Origin: Apophysomyces variabilis
Taxonomy: Eukaryota; Mucoromycota; Mucoromycetes; Mucorales; Mucoraceae
Reading direction: 5' to 3'
Length of the DNA: 64,000 nucleotides
Assembly (NCBI GenBank): GCA_002749535.1
Contig: MZZL01000396.1
Location: 163,144 to 227,143, forward strand
Made by a program: the position numbers and the translations under genes. Below, one piece after another: positions 23,731 through 34,560 of this stretch. How positions within the stretch are numbered: the stretch's first letter is position 1; every line of letters starts with the position of its first letter. Below the pieces are notes generated by a model, which searched no databases, was not told the origin of the DNA, and was given only the letters and a program-made list of their open reading frames with translations.

Positions 23731-23830
23731 GCTGACACTACACACACTAGAAGATCAATTAGGAAATCAATTAGCGTGACGTCACGCTAATTCATTCTGC
23801 ATTTTCTAGTCTAATGTGTGTAGTGTCGAC
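23731..23830. repeat. 100-bp imperfect palindrome with perfect core
   Basis: The two 50-bp arms meet between 23780 and 23781 and match at 37 of 50 positions. The central 24 bp are a perfect inverted repeat holding TGACGTCA. The outer 20 bp of the arms (ACACTACACACA and its complement) also match well. It ends about 234 bp upstream of the GATA-factor start codon. The left arm overlaps the coding-like reading LEDQLGNQLA. Confidence 0.85.
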
Positions 23831-24063
23831 CATTGGGGACCGAAGCCGGGATCGTGCAGTAGCGGCACTGGCTGCCTTGAGATCAAGCTTGGTACCTGTT
23901 GGGACTGGCTTCCCTTTTCTTTCAGCTGTGTCATTTTTACAATATCACATATACAATCTCAATTTATCTCCGCACCTGGATTTTTTTTCTCTCTCTCTTT
24001 TAACTACTTGTTTCTTTTTTATTGAGTTCTCATATTTGCTTATACCATTTGTACTTTTCCGCC

Positions 24064-25632
24064 ATGTCACAATCATTGCATTCCAACCATGCATTGCCGA
24101 CAACGGGAAAGAAGAAGCAGAAAAAGAAGGAACCGCAAGAGCATTCAGGTGTGTCGGCCACCATGTGCGCGAATTGCGGTACAACCACAACACCCCTCTG
24201 GCGACGAGCACCGAATGGCGATACGATTTGTAATGCCTGTGGCCTTTATCTAAAAGCCCGTAATAATATGCGTCCCCCTACATTAAAACGGAATTCACGT
24301 CATAAATCGGTCGAAAATGGTTGTGCTTCTAGTAATAGTAGCGGAACAAACCCGCTCAGTGGTTCATGTCCCGGCGGTGGTCAGTGTAACGGCACCGGTG
24401 GCTCGTCATCGTGTGCTGGTTGCCCCGCATTCAATCAACACCAAGTCAATCGACAATCCTTGGTCTGTGCCAACTGTCGAACCTCCACAACCCCACTATG
24501 GCGAAGAGACGAAGCGAACAACACCATTTGCAACGCATGCGGTCTGTATTACAAATTACACAATGTCCATCGTCCTGTAAGCATGAAACGATCCATTATT
24601 AAACGAAGAAAAAGAATCACCGTTACCGATCATACCACCGATGAAGATCCAGAAGAAGAAGAAGAAGAAGAACAAGAAAAACGAGAAGTATCCCCATTGT
24701 CATCCGCATCGTCCCTGTCAACCACGCCGTCCCCTATAAGCAACACAGCTACTATTACAACAGCCAATGCATCCAGGAGAAGAAAGAGGACATCAAGTAC
24801 AGATACATCTACGACGAGTCCTATTACGACACCGCCTGTCTCTCGTCATGAGCATCCCAGCGACACACCTACTGGCGAGACACAAGTCATGAAAAAGGCG
24901 AAAAGACATCGTGTGATAAAAACCACATTGCCTATGACCACTACCACAACTTCTTCATCGGTTCCTCCTATTGAAGATTACATTGTTCCTAAACGTTCGA
25001 AAAACATACCATCCCTTCCACCTCCACTACCTTCTTATAATTCCTCCGTCGTGACCGACGCACGGTCTACGATGGGAACCTGGGAAAGACGGGGTCCCTC
25101 CCCTCGTACGCCACCTATCGGTTCAGAAGAACAGACCTTACCCCACATTGAAAAAATGGTCCCATTGCCAAGTCAGATTGAGAAAGCACATAGTATTGCC
25201 TATCCTTCTCTTCCGCTTCCTCCCGCTCCTCCTTCTTCTTCTTCCCCTTCTTCTTCCTCCAACTCTTCTTCCATACCCTCTCCCTCCCATCCCATTCCTT
25301 CCTTTTCATTACCTCCCATTTCTTCTCAACGACAAAGTTTCCGGTTTTCTTCGCAAGACCACCAGCATCACGATCTTTCTTCCTCTTCTTCTTCACAACG
25401 TCTTCCTCCCATCCATCTTCCCTCCATCACTGCCACAGGCGCACCGGCATATCCTGAACTGAATGAATTTGATGCCACCTTGGCCCATTTACAACGGTTA
25501 CGGCAACGTGTCAAACCGGATCAAATCCATGCCTTTTCTCAATTATTACAGGCATTTAAGGAAATTGAATTTAAAGCAGAAGCCATTTTGGAGAATCCAC
25601 CCAATGAAACATTTCTAGGAAGAAAAATATAA
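24064..25632 (+). CDS. Iron-responsive GATA transcription factor (Fep1/SreA/URBS1 type)
   Basis: Sequence-specific nuclear factor that in other fungi represses iron-uptake genes when iron is sufficient. The start at 24064 is chosen because it has a GCCATGT context; the frame opens further upstream only at a TTG. Length is 522 residues, with no introns. Zinc finger 1 is C35-x2-C38-x17-C56-x2-C59. The iron-sensing Cys-rich linker SCPGGGQCNGTGG ... CAGCP has Cys 102, 108, 117 and 120. Zinc finger 2 is C135-x2-C138-x17-C156-x2-C159, followed by a basic KRSIIKRRKR tail. The middle is Ser/Pro/Thr-rich, and the C-terminus (about 465-510) forms a helical heptad-like segment. Two fingers plus this linker distinguish it from nitrogen GATA factors. 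No iron-uptake gene is adjacent. It converges on the Cep120-like gene. Confidence 0.93.
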   Translation: MSQSLHSNHALPTTGKKKQKKKEPQEHSGVSATMCANCGTTTTPLWRRAPNGDTICNACGLYLKARNNMRPPTLKRNSRHKSVENGCASSNSSGTNPLSGSCPGGGQCNGTGGSSSCAGCPAFNQHQVNRQSLVCANCRTSTTPLWRRDEANNTICNACGLYYKLHNVHRPVSMKRSIIKRRKRITVTDHTTDEDPEEEEEEEQEKREVSPLSSASSLSTTPSPISNTATITTANASRRRKRTSSTDTSTTSPITTPPVSRHEHPSDTPTGETQVMKKAKRHRVIKTTLPMTTTTTSSSVPPIEDYIVPKRSKNIPSLPPPLPSYNSSVVTDARSTMGTWERRGPSPRTPPIGSEEQTLPHIEKMVPLPSQIEKAHSIAYPSLPLPPAPPSSSSPSSSSNSSSIPSPSHPIPSFSLPPISSQRQSFRFSSQDHQHHDLSSSSSSQRLPPIHLPSITATGAPAYPELNEFDATLAHLQRLRQRVKPDQIHAFSQLLQAFKEIEFKAEAILENPPNETFLGRKI

Positions 25633-25946
25633 AGTATATATATATATACATATAATATATCTATTCTGCATTGATTGCATTTTGAATTTCCTTTCTATCC
25701 TTTCTTACATCTATCCCATTTCTTTGTCCTTGTTTGGATAATATAAACAGATCCATTTCATTTATTATATAAAAAAAACCGACACAGCAAAAAAAGAGAG
25801 AGAAACAAACAAAAATTTGGGGTGAAAATGACTGAAAAAGATACATACATACAAAAAAATAAATCATGGGAAAAAAAAAGGAAGGTAAAAGAAAGAAGGG
25901 GAAATAATAAAAAAAAATAATTATCTAAAATATACCCGAAAAAATT
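25633..25946. other. Convergent 3' flank
   Basis: AT-rich 3' UTRs, with a TATATA tract at 25634-25660 and A-runs to 25925. No gene. Confidence 0.6.
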
Positions 25947-28750
25947 TCATGCGTGTTTTATATTTACATGACTTTTTTTTCGATCGGAGGGAGGATACCG
26001 CCGATGGAAGACTGAAGAAGAAGAAGAAGCAGCATTGGAAGGAGACGTAGTGGTTAAGATAGAGGAAGGAGGAAGGGAATGATGATGATGAGGATCGCTT
26101 GAAGAGGATAAGGAAGCCGTATAAGTGGTCCTGTCTCTTCCCGTAAGCGTCAAGCGACGGTAAGAGGAGGGATCCGCACCCTTGATTGACTTTTCTTTTC
26201 TGGCGAACTTTTCTTCGTTTTCATCCAAATGTCTCAACTTTTTGTTTTTCAAATAATCCCAAGGATCGGACGCACCATTCGCTCGTTTATAAGATGAAGA
26301 AGGACCCAATGGGTTGTTGTTGTTATTGTTATTGCTCGTCGTAGGCGATCGAACACGACCCATCACTTCTTGTTGTTCTTGTTCTTCTTCGTCTTCTTCT
26401 TCCAACGTTTCTTCCAAGGGAACGACCGGGTCTTTCCACCATCCACTCACCAAACCAAACCGCACCGTGACCTTGGCAATCTCTTCTGTCGGGGTGATGG
26501 ATAAATGACGTCGTTTGGTATCATACACGGGAAAAGAACGTTCGGTCAACATCCGGTCAATCGTAGGACTCGTCCATCGCTTCATCCTGGTAGGATCTCT
26601 GTCGCCATGACTACGGTAGGCTGCTGCTGGCGAAGGCGTGTCAAAAGCAAGGCCCATCAAGGGAATCGCGGCCATACCCACCGTCTCCCTCTTCAACCCG
26701 TCTTCCTGTTGATCATCCTCCTGTAAGACCAACGCCACTTCCAGTCGACCTTGATCATCAAGCCATTTTTGGATATCATATAAATAACCACGCAAATGGA
26801 AACACGTCGGCCCACGTGCATGTCCCGAAAGCGATGAAGCAGGACACAGCACTTTGGTCGATAAAAACGAATAACTGAAAAAAGGTTTAAACTGAATGCC
26901 TCGTCGGTTGGGTCGCGTGCTACTACGCCCCTTGTTATTATTACTACTACGCAAGAGCGGCTGAAGATGATCGGCATGAACAATGTTGAAATAAAACGTA
27001 TACTTGGATAACCCTTTGCCGATCTGATGATAACGTAAAACATCCTCTTCCAAAGAGGGATGTTCTGTAGGCACTGGCGATGCCGCACTGGTCGAGGTCG
27101 TTTCTACCATGGCCGCCGCCGCTTTTCTTGTCCGTAACTGGGAAGATCGTCGCGCATGGCGAGCCGCCGCAGTGCTTGTTGTTGTTGTTGTGCAAGAAGG
27201 CGAAGGCGTGGGAAGGCTATCATTTGCAAAAATATTGACCTTTCGTAATGCCGCGGATAACTGGTCGATATTGAAATCGGTCGCTGATGAATACCCTCGT
27301 CGTCGATACGTGCTATTACTATTATAAGTATTAGGATTACTAGATTGTTGACGTTGTGAATAATAATGCTGTGATTGCAGAACATCTGGCTTTTCCTTTT
27401 CCTCTTCCTCTCGCGTCGATAGCATTAAATCAATATCCGATCGTACGCGCCGCAAACGATCACGTCTCATTTGTTTATGCGCCAGTTTTGGTGAAAGGCA
27501 TGCATGGCGCGACAATGAATAATATCGATTTTTTTCTTTTTCTCCTTCCCCTTCTTCGTCTTCGTCGTCGTCGTTTTCAAGTGGTTCTTGTGCATCAGTA
27601 TCTTTTGCTGAAAGTGAACGAAGTGGCAAAGGGCCTGTTGATGTTCTCAGCTGTGATAAGGCAGAAGCCGTCGGTGTGCATGGTTCGCTGTTATAATTTT
27701 CATAAATGTCGTGCGACAAGCGATCGGCCACGGAACCTTTTTTATTGCTGGAGGTGGTTGTGGCTGATGCGGATGCTGTTGCTGCTGCTGCTGTTGTTGC
27801 TGCTGCATGGCGTCTTTGGCGCTGTAGCTGTTTTTGTTGTTGTTTTGACTGTTCGATGAATGATAAATTAGAAAGTCCTGCGGTTGTTTTTCTCCGTAAG
27901 GTGGGTTGGTCAGGTGTCATGGTCCTCTTTTTTGGTGTGAATGAAATCGAAGGTGGCGACGAGAGTAAAGTGGTCGTCGTCGCTGTGTTATTATCAGAAA
28001 AGAGCAAAGGAGTATCCACGCCACTGCTGGCCATGCTGCTGCTATGTTGGCTTGTGGGGCTAAATAAAAAAGAATTATTGCCTAAGGACCTGAGTTCCAA
28101 GCTCGGTTCAGAAGCCGCGTCTATGAACTTGGTCATAGTCGGCCGTGGTTGTTGTTTTTTGTTGTTCTCTGGCATGGCCACAATGAAAAGACCTGCCTTG
28201 ATCTGTTCCCGCCGATTGGGAATAGTCTGCCAGGCACCTTTATCCATAACGAACTGATTCAGTTCGTCCAGCTGACGCTGACCGTGATGTTGGACTACCA
28301 TCTTGGCTCCAGAGAGATGCAGTCGAATGGTGCCTAGGTCACTCATATTGGCATCGAGGGATAATGCACTGACAGTCAATGTTATGAGTGCATCGTATGT
28401 CCGCAGTCGGTTCAAAAGTTTAGTGGAGACAAGGTAGGCGAGCGTTGTTTGGAATCGGATACAGCCATTGTGGTCAATGGTCGCAGGAGCGGTGCTGATG
28501 ACGGTCGTTGGTGGGATGAGGTCGTCCACAGGTTTTGGTAATAGTAACTCTAGTTTGCTTTGTACATATATATCGTGTTCCTCGCTATGCGTAAAGTGGC
28601 GACCTAAAACCAGACACGCCGATGTGAGTGGATAGGTTTTATATACAAACACACAACTATTGCTTTTTCATCGTTGAATAAAAAGAAATAACCTTGTTGT
28701 ATTGCCACCAATATAGCATAATCACAGGTAGTGGTTAACAATAAAGACAT
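25947..28750 (-). CDS. Cep120-like C2-domain protein
   Basis: Two exons, 28750-28693 and 28603-25947, give 904 residues. The 58-nt first exon supplies MSLLLTTTCDYAILVAIQQG, joined to RHFTHSEEHDIYVQSKLELL. This resembles the animal Cep120 start (a beta strand, then EGRHF). A second C2-like block at about 540-730 has RYHQIGKGLSKYTFYFNIVH, PFFSYSFLSTKVL, LRGYLYDIQKWL and LEVALVL, also paralleling Cep120 (GGYHQIG, FFYYSLLG). Between them lies a disordered stretch of about 350 residues rich in Ser, Gln and Ala. The tail has Asn and Ser runs. In animals Cep120 acts in centriole elongation; the role here is unknown, since Mucoromycota lack flagella. A longest-ORF call would miss exon 1 and start at a GTG inside the intron. 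Confidence 0.65.
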
Positions 28751-28924
28751 AAAGGAATAAACCCAAAAAAGAAAATACAAAAAACGTGCGATATTTTGTC
28801 AGCTCCAGAAGAATGTTATAAAGAAAAAGGGGGAACACAACCAGAAAATAAGAAAAAGAAAAAAAATTTCTTGTCGTACAAAACATCACAACTCCCTTTT
28901 TTGTTTGTTCCATTTCTTTTTTAT

Positions 28925-30859
28925 TTATTGACCACCAAAATTAAATCCACCTTGAGGTGCCTCCACTTCTCTAAACGCAAACTGTCCATCTTCCATCTCT
29001 GGTGCCATCTCAGCATCATGCTCATCCCCATCGTTGCTGAAGTAGTTATCAATCACATGGTATGCCTTCTTGTAAATTTCTTTGTTGCCATGTGACTGCA
29101 GCGTGAGGATATAATCGAGACCACCGGCTTCTTCAATCATCGCTGGGTAAGGATTAATACCATCCACCGTATTACTCTTCTCGATCTCTCCCAGTCGCAA
29201 AATGTTCTCCAGTCCATCCAACGCAACCGCTGTAATCTTGTTATCCATCGTCGTCAAGATCTCACATAGAGGCTTGATACATCCTTCAGATACAATGTAT
29301 TTCACTTGATCTGGTTTGCTCAAGCCTCCCGACGTAGCATTGCAAATAGCCCAACAAGCTTCCTTCTTTGTCTTAAAATCACCCTGGCTAAGGATATATA
29401 TCAGAGGAGGAATGAGCCCTCCATCAATCACAGCCTGAATCTGAGTTGTATTTCCCGCAGTGATGTTCGAGATAGTCCAACAAGTCTCTTTACGGATGCT
29501 TTCCTTAGGACTCGACAACAACCGATACAATGCAGGAATAGCGCCGCAGTTGATCACGGTTTGTGTTTGTGAATCATCCCCTGTGACAACATTTCCAACA
29601 GAACGAAGCGCTGGCGTAACTACAGCAGCAGATGGATGACTCAACAGCTCAATCAACCGACCACACACGCCGGATTCCACAACAGCTTGGATACATTCAT
29701 TAGGTCCATCCGAAAGATATGAAATGGCCCAGCAAGCATCGATCAGCATTTCTTCGTCTGTAGAATGAATAAGACGCGCCAATGTAGGCAAAGCAGGCGA
29801 AATCTGAACCACAAATTAAAAGAAAGGAATCAGATCGAATAGGTCTGATTCATGCAGCTAAACAGAAGAACTTCTTTTTTTTTAACTTACCGTTGCCCAA
29901 TCTGGTTGGGGGTTCTTTCCTCGACAAAAGTTCGAAAGAGTCCAAGTAGCGTTGCGCAACATCGACAATTTCGTCATTTCTTCAAAAATAGCCAACAAAG
30001 GAGGCAAAGCACCAACGCTCAAAACGTAATCACGGCAGCTAGTATTGTCACCAGCAATATTACCAAGAGCCCACACAGCCTATAAAATGAAATAGACAGA
30101 AAGACTTTCTTTAGCAAAAAGAAAAAAAAACAGGTCTTCTATTTATCATCGTGATCTTCTTTTTTTTTACCTGTTCTTTCACTTCCACCTCAGGACTACT
30201 AAGTAATTCGACGAAAAAGGGTACTGCACCTGCATCGATAACAATTTGTGTTTGTGCTGAAGAACCAGATGCAATGTTTGTCAATGCCCATGCTGCCTCA
30301 AACTGAATTGTTCAACGTGATTGCTTAAGTATTGAGACGTGATTCGACTCATTTTTTTTCGTGGAATGCTTGCTCACCTGAAGGGTCGTGTTGCTAGAAC
30401 GAAGAAATTCAACAAACCGAGGAACAACACCACAGGCAATGACTTGTTCAATGGGCGGGTTTTTTTCTTTAGACAACAGCTTTCGGAATTGTGCCGTGGC
30501 CTGAAGTTGCATTTCCTCGCTGGGAGCGTATACGCCCTGAACCATGGCGGGCAACATCTCCATTAACTATGCATTTGTTTTTTCATGGAGTCAGTAAAAG
30601 TCATTGACAGGGTATGTTCTCTTTTTTCTTTGTATTCGTTTTTTTTAACCTGAGCATCGTGGACAGCGGCGTCTGCTTCATCATCCGAGTCGTCCGATAG
30701 ATTTTGAAGGTTAAAGTTTCTTCTCTTGGCTAGATTTTCTTCCTTTCTCTGTTTGCGGATTTCAACTTGAGCCGTTTCTCGACGGCGTCTGACTTCCTCT
30801 GGCTTGAAATGACTGCGAGCCTTAAATGCGCTGCGACGAAGATCAGAGTAGGGATCCAT
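28925..30859 (-). CDS. SRP1: Importin subunit alpha (karyopherin alpha)
   Basis: Adaptor that binds classical nuclear localisation signals and, through its N-terminal IBB domain, importin beta. Five exons (30859-30650, 30566-30378, 30302-30171, 30079-29891, 29803-28925), all in phase, give 532 residues, close to yeast Srp1 (542). The IBB domain covers about 10-60 ([20 protein letters not shown]). Armadillo repeats then carry the NLS-binding Trp-Asn pairs, for example [57 protein letters not shown] and [11 protein letters not shown]. The acidic C-terminus ends FGGQ. It is intact, and the symbol is given by orthology with yeast. Confidence 0.97.
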
Positions 30860-31371
30860 GAGGAAGAGACTGAGAAAAAAAAATAAGGCAGCAGCAAGCA
30901 AGAACCAAAGCAAGCGGAAGATGAAATTCTCCAAAAAATTTTGATGGGCTCGCTATTGAAGAGAGAAACACACAACTCCAAGCATAAACACACAAAGACC
31001 ACCGTTTTGGAGTCATTGTTCTTAAAACAACAGAAGAAAGTAAAATATACAAAAGAGCCAATATTTGCTTATAGCTTAACCTGATGAGCCATTGTTTATA
31101 AGAAGAAAGTGCGCTACATTCATAGACTCTTTCCCTACTAACGAACTTTAGTTTGCTTTGTCCCATAAATGCACAACATTTCTGTCTTGTCGTTCTTTTT
31201 TGAGGGAGTTCTAACGGGGATGCCGCTCTTTCCCCCCCCCCGCGCTCTCCTTTTCTTCTCTTCTCTTGTCTTAAACTACAAGAATTATCCAAAATAGGAG
31301 GAAAAAGAACCCATTGACTCGTTTTTATTCGTTCTTAATGAGTCTATTCTTTTCTTCTTTTCTTATCTTGG
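30860..31371. other. Importin-alpha upstream region
   Basis: Presumed promoter and 5' UTR. A C-run and purine tracts at 31233-31262. No gene. Confidence 0.5.
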
Positions 31372-32574
31372 CTATGTTGAGAAAGCACGGTTGACATGAT
31401 GAATGATCAATCCAAGGGTATGAAGATATTGCGGGGTTTCGATAGCAGCTGAGAAAAATGAATGGATCGTGCCGATGACACGTACAGCTGCAGCATCCAC
31501 ACCCGCTTCTGTCAACTGGCGCGCATAAGCTTCTCCTTCGTCCCGTAGAATATCGCATTCGGCGGTGATGACCAAAGCGGGTGGGAGGCCGGTAAGTTCC
31601 CCCTTGGTCGCTATATCCGGGCTAGCCAACACGTGTTGTAGATCGCTCACAGGCTTCACGAAATACAACTTGTTGAAATAAGCTGCCGCTTCGCGGCTCA
31701 ACACGTAGTCACCATTCCCATACAAATGGTAGGATTCGAATTTCTCTCGTTCACCTGTTAGAGGAGGATAAATAAGGACTTGAGCTTTGATCGCATGAAG
31801 ACCACGCTGTTTAGCCACGACTGTCAAACAACTTTGTAAATTTCAATCCATCGAGAAAACATTCCATAGGAACTTACTAGACAAGCCGGCTACCATATTG
31901 GCGCCGGCTGAGTCACCAACTAATGCAATCTTATTGGGATTGATATACAGAGAAGCATGGTTATCGACAAGCCATTGCAAGGTACTGTAGCATTCTTCAT
32001 GAGCAACAGGGAAAGTTTCTTCGGGAGCTAGACTGTATTCCACAAAGGCAACTGCCATTTGACCTTTGACACAAAGCTTCGAAGAAAATAGAAAACGAAA
32101 AGATCGTGGAGGTCAGCACGAGTCATCCATTCCTTATCTCGCCGCTTTTTCTTTCTTTACTTACATCATGGATTGCCTTTCCATGGGTGTATCTACTGCA
32201 AAAGACCCAACCTCCTCCATGCCTAATCGACAAAATCAGTTCAATGTCTGTTATTTTTGCTTGCTTCTTAACGAGTGAAGCGGGACCAAAAGGCGGATCA
32301 CTTACAGGTAAAGTATGACTGGTAACTCCGTGGTCTCGGTACCCAATGGACGCAGAATAATTACGTCAATCTCCCTGTCATTGACAGTGATCTTTGTTTC
32401 CACCTTATGCACCTCAGGCAAAGATGGTGTCTGCTTTTGTGCAGCTGCATCTGAGCCAGCACGTAGTTCGGCAATGGGGACGCTGGAAATTGGAGGCATT
32501 TTTGCAAATTCTTCGCACATAGCAGCATACACAGGATGAAGTTCATGCTTCTTTTCGCTAGAAGTAGTGGTCAT
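31372..32574 (-). CDS. HSL-family alpha/beta-hydrolase (esterase), array copy 1
   Basis: Carboxylic-ester hydrolase of the hormone-sensitive-lipase/acetyl-esterase family; substrate unknown. Exons 32574-32306, 32222-32165, 32076-31878 and 31820-31372 give 324 residues. HGGGW (91-95) forms the oxyanion hole, GDSAGA contains the nucleophile Ser165, AECDILRDE gives Asp265 and GTIHSF gives His295. The Ala after GDSAG replaces the second Gly usual in the family (GDSAGG). There is no signal peptide, so it is probably intracellular. It shares exon structure exactly with the three copies that follow. The third exon is nearly identical in nucleotide sequence to copies 2 and 3, whereas the last exon has diverged more. 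Confidence 0.93.
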
Positions 32575-33140
32575 CTTCTAGACTAGTTGTTAGGAAAACA
32601 CAGATGTTAGTGGGAGAAGGTGAAAAAATCAGATAACAGACTTTTTACCATAAGCTGCTTTGGCTCTTTTTTTAAATGAAAAAGCGGAGTGGCACAGAGC
32701 GGAAGGGGGAAAAGGGGGGAAGTGGGTGGTTTATTCCTTCGGCTTCGACCGTCTGTGCGACATTTTAAAGTTAAATTTACCTCTGGGAGTTCTCTTATCA
32801 GCGTGATAAATAGATTAACCCTCTTTTCCCAATTCATAGAGCTGCATAAACCGACGTAGAAGGAGCTTCAACCTATTCAAGACGTAAATGCTAAGCCTTA
32901 TGAATGGTAATCGAACATCGTTTTCTATTAGTCTATTTGTAAAAAACATCAAATTGACCAGTCATAATTCGTCGATACTAGCCACAATTGCCATGCGCGT
33001 TTGCCCGTCTTTCGGCCTCCTTTTTCTCAATTTTCCAAGCTGCCATAGTATGAGTCATATAGAAGAGTATACACACGAGAGTTGAAGCGGAGTAATGTGG
33101 TAGTGAAATTGATAGGCACTAGTCAAAAAGCAAATCAAAG
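32575..33140. other. Esterase copy 1 upstream region
   Basis: Promoter region, purine-rich near 32690-32730; no gene supported. Confidence 0.5.
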
Positions 33141-33142
33141 TT

Positions 33143-34560
33143 TCAAATTATTTGTCTTGAACCAAGAGAATGTCTCTGTACGTCCTTTGTCATATATTGC
33201 ATAGCATCTTTTTTTAAGCAAAAAGGAGCATGCCTTTTCATATTACAAACGCTTAATGCAATTAAGGTTTGTAGAAGATCAGCTGATGTTCTTTGCTTCC
33301 CGTTCGTTAAGACGGTGGGTTTCATTAAAGCCACAGACGCCACGAAAAGATGTGCCCTAAATTAGAACAATACTATAGCTTTCACATGACCCAGCGAGAA
33401 CCCTTTCATAACTGTAAGGATAGCAATCTTATTCCATCATTTATTAAACTGCTTTTGTCGATGCGATCGATCTATGTACTCTTTCTTTGTTTTTGTTACG
33501 GATTGTGAGGAAACGTGATTGACCTGCTGAATACTCGCTATGAATGAATCGTGCATAGAAACGAACATATAGCCGGTAATTCCGTGGTGTCGGTAACTTC
33601 AGAAACAGACCCACAGCAAGTTCATTAAATAGGGTAGTCGTAACCTGGAAAGCCATATCCTGTAGGAAGAGTTCTAGTGAGTTTACTTCTACATCAGAAA
33701 TTCACTGTATTTTCGTATGTGTGGAGACATTTTAAAATCTGTTCGCTGGATCCCCTTCCAAACGCGATACTGAATACCATGCCAATCTCCGTAACCGTGG
33801 AAACGTCGACAGAGTAGCACAATTTCTGGACCGTTTTCAGCATTCGATAGAATGTATAACATCGTTCAAATCTCAGTCGTATGGGCAAATGGAAGGCAAT
33901 GAGAGCTTTAACACATGTTTCCCATCTTCTGCTGTTGCTGTTTTGATTTCCCAATAAGGCAGTTCATTGATAGTATTGTACGGCATCTCGGGCCCAAAAA
34001 AACGTGGGCCCTTGTTTCTTCACACCTAACAGCAACATATCGAAATTTTCTTCATCATACCTGAAGAAGTGAGTCAACAGATACCTTCTAACACCCACAC
34101 CTAGAAAATCAAATAAAGCCATTTCAAATCATGATCGAGGAACTTGATTGATTTGGAGAAAAGGTTGCAGCAAAGATAGTGCTGGAGCGTAATCAATCCT
34201 GGAAAGTCTTCAATAAACAAATAAATCCCTTTTCAATAAATGTATGAGTAGTTTCTTCTCATTGACACCGATAGCCCGCTCGCTAATTACCCGAGCTCTC
34301 TCTTTATCTCTCTCTGTGCCCATTCAATGATAGCATTACATACAAACATTTGACCCTGCTTCAACGGGAACACGTTTCGTTCTAGGTTACTAGTGCGTTC
34401 ATCAACAGCACCAAAGACATAGAGATATTTGTTCCACTAGTCCATTTTCTTGCCCATCCTGTCAGCATCTAACCAATAGTCAGCCCATGTATGTGGTTCA
34501 TCTTCTTTGAATTTTTCGAATTCACGTTGCCCACTTGTTAATGCAAGGCGGACTCATTTT
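33143..34560 (-). pseudogene. Decayed unknown coding sequence(s)
   Basis: No family recognised. Protein-like minus-strand blocks are scattered through this spacer. At 34306-34560 I read SGQREFEKFKEDEPHTWADY, then WLDADRMGKKMD, a TAG stop, and in the same frame NKYLYVFGAVDERTSNLERN ... AIIEWAQREIKRELG and a stop. At 33694-33954 a frame ends FGRGSSEQILKCLHTYENTV. At 33143-33343 a frame holds RTSADLLQTLIALSVCNMKR. These may be one or more genes with introns or lesions. The in-frame stop in the clearest block favours a pseudogene. Confidence 0.35.

Noticed and set aside
23814..24233. Plus-strand frame beginning MCVVSTIGDRSRDRAVAALA
   Set aside because: Runs into the GATA gene in the wrong frame; probably compositional or the tail of the neighbouring relic.
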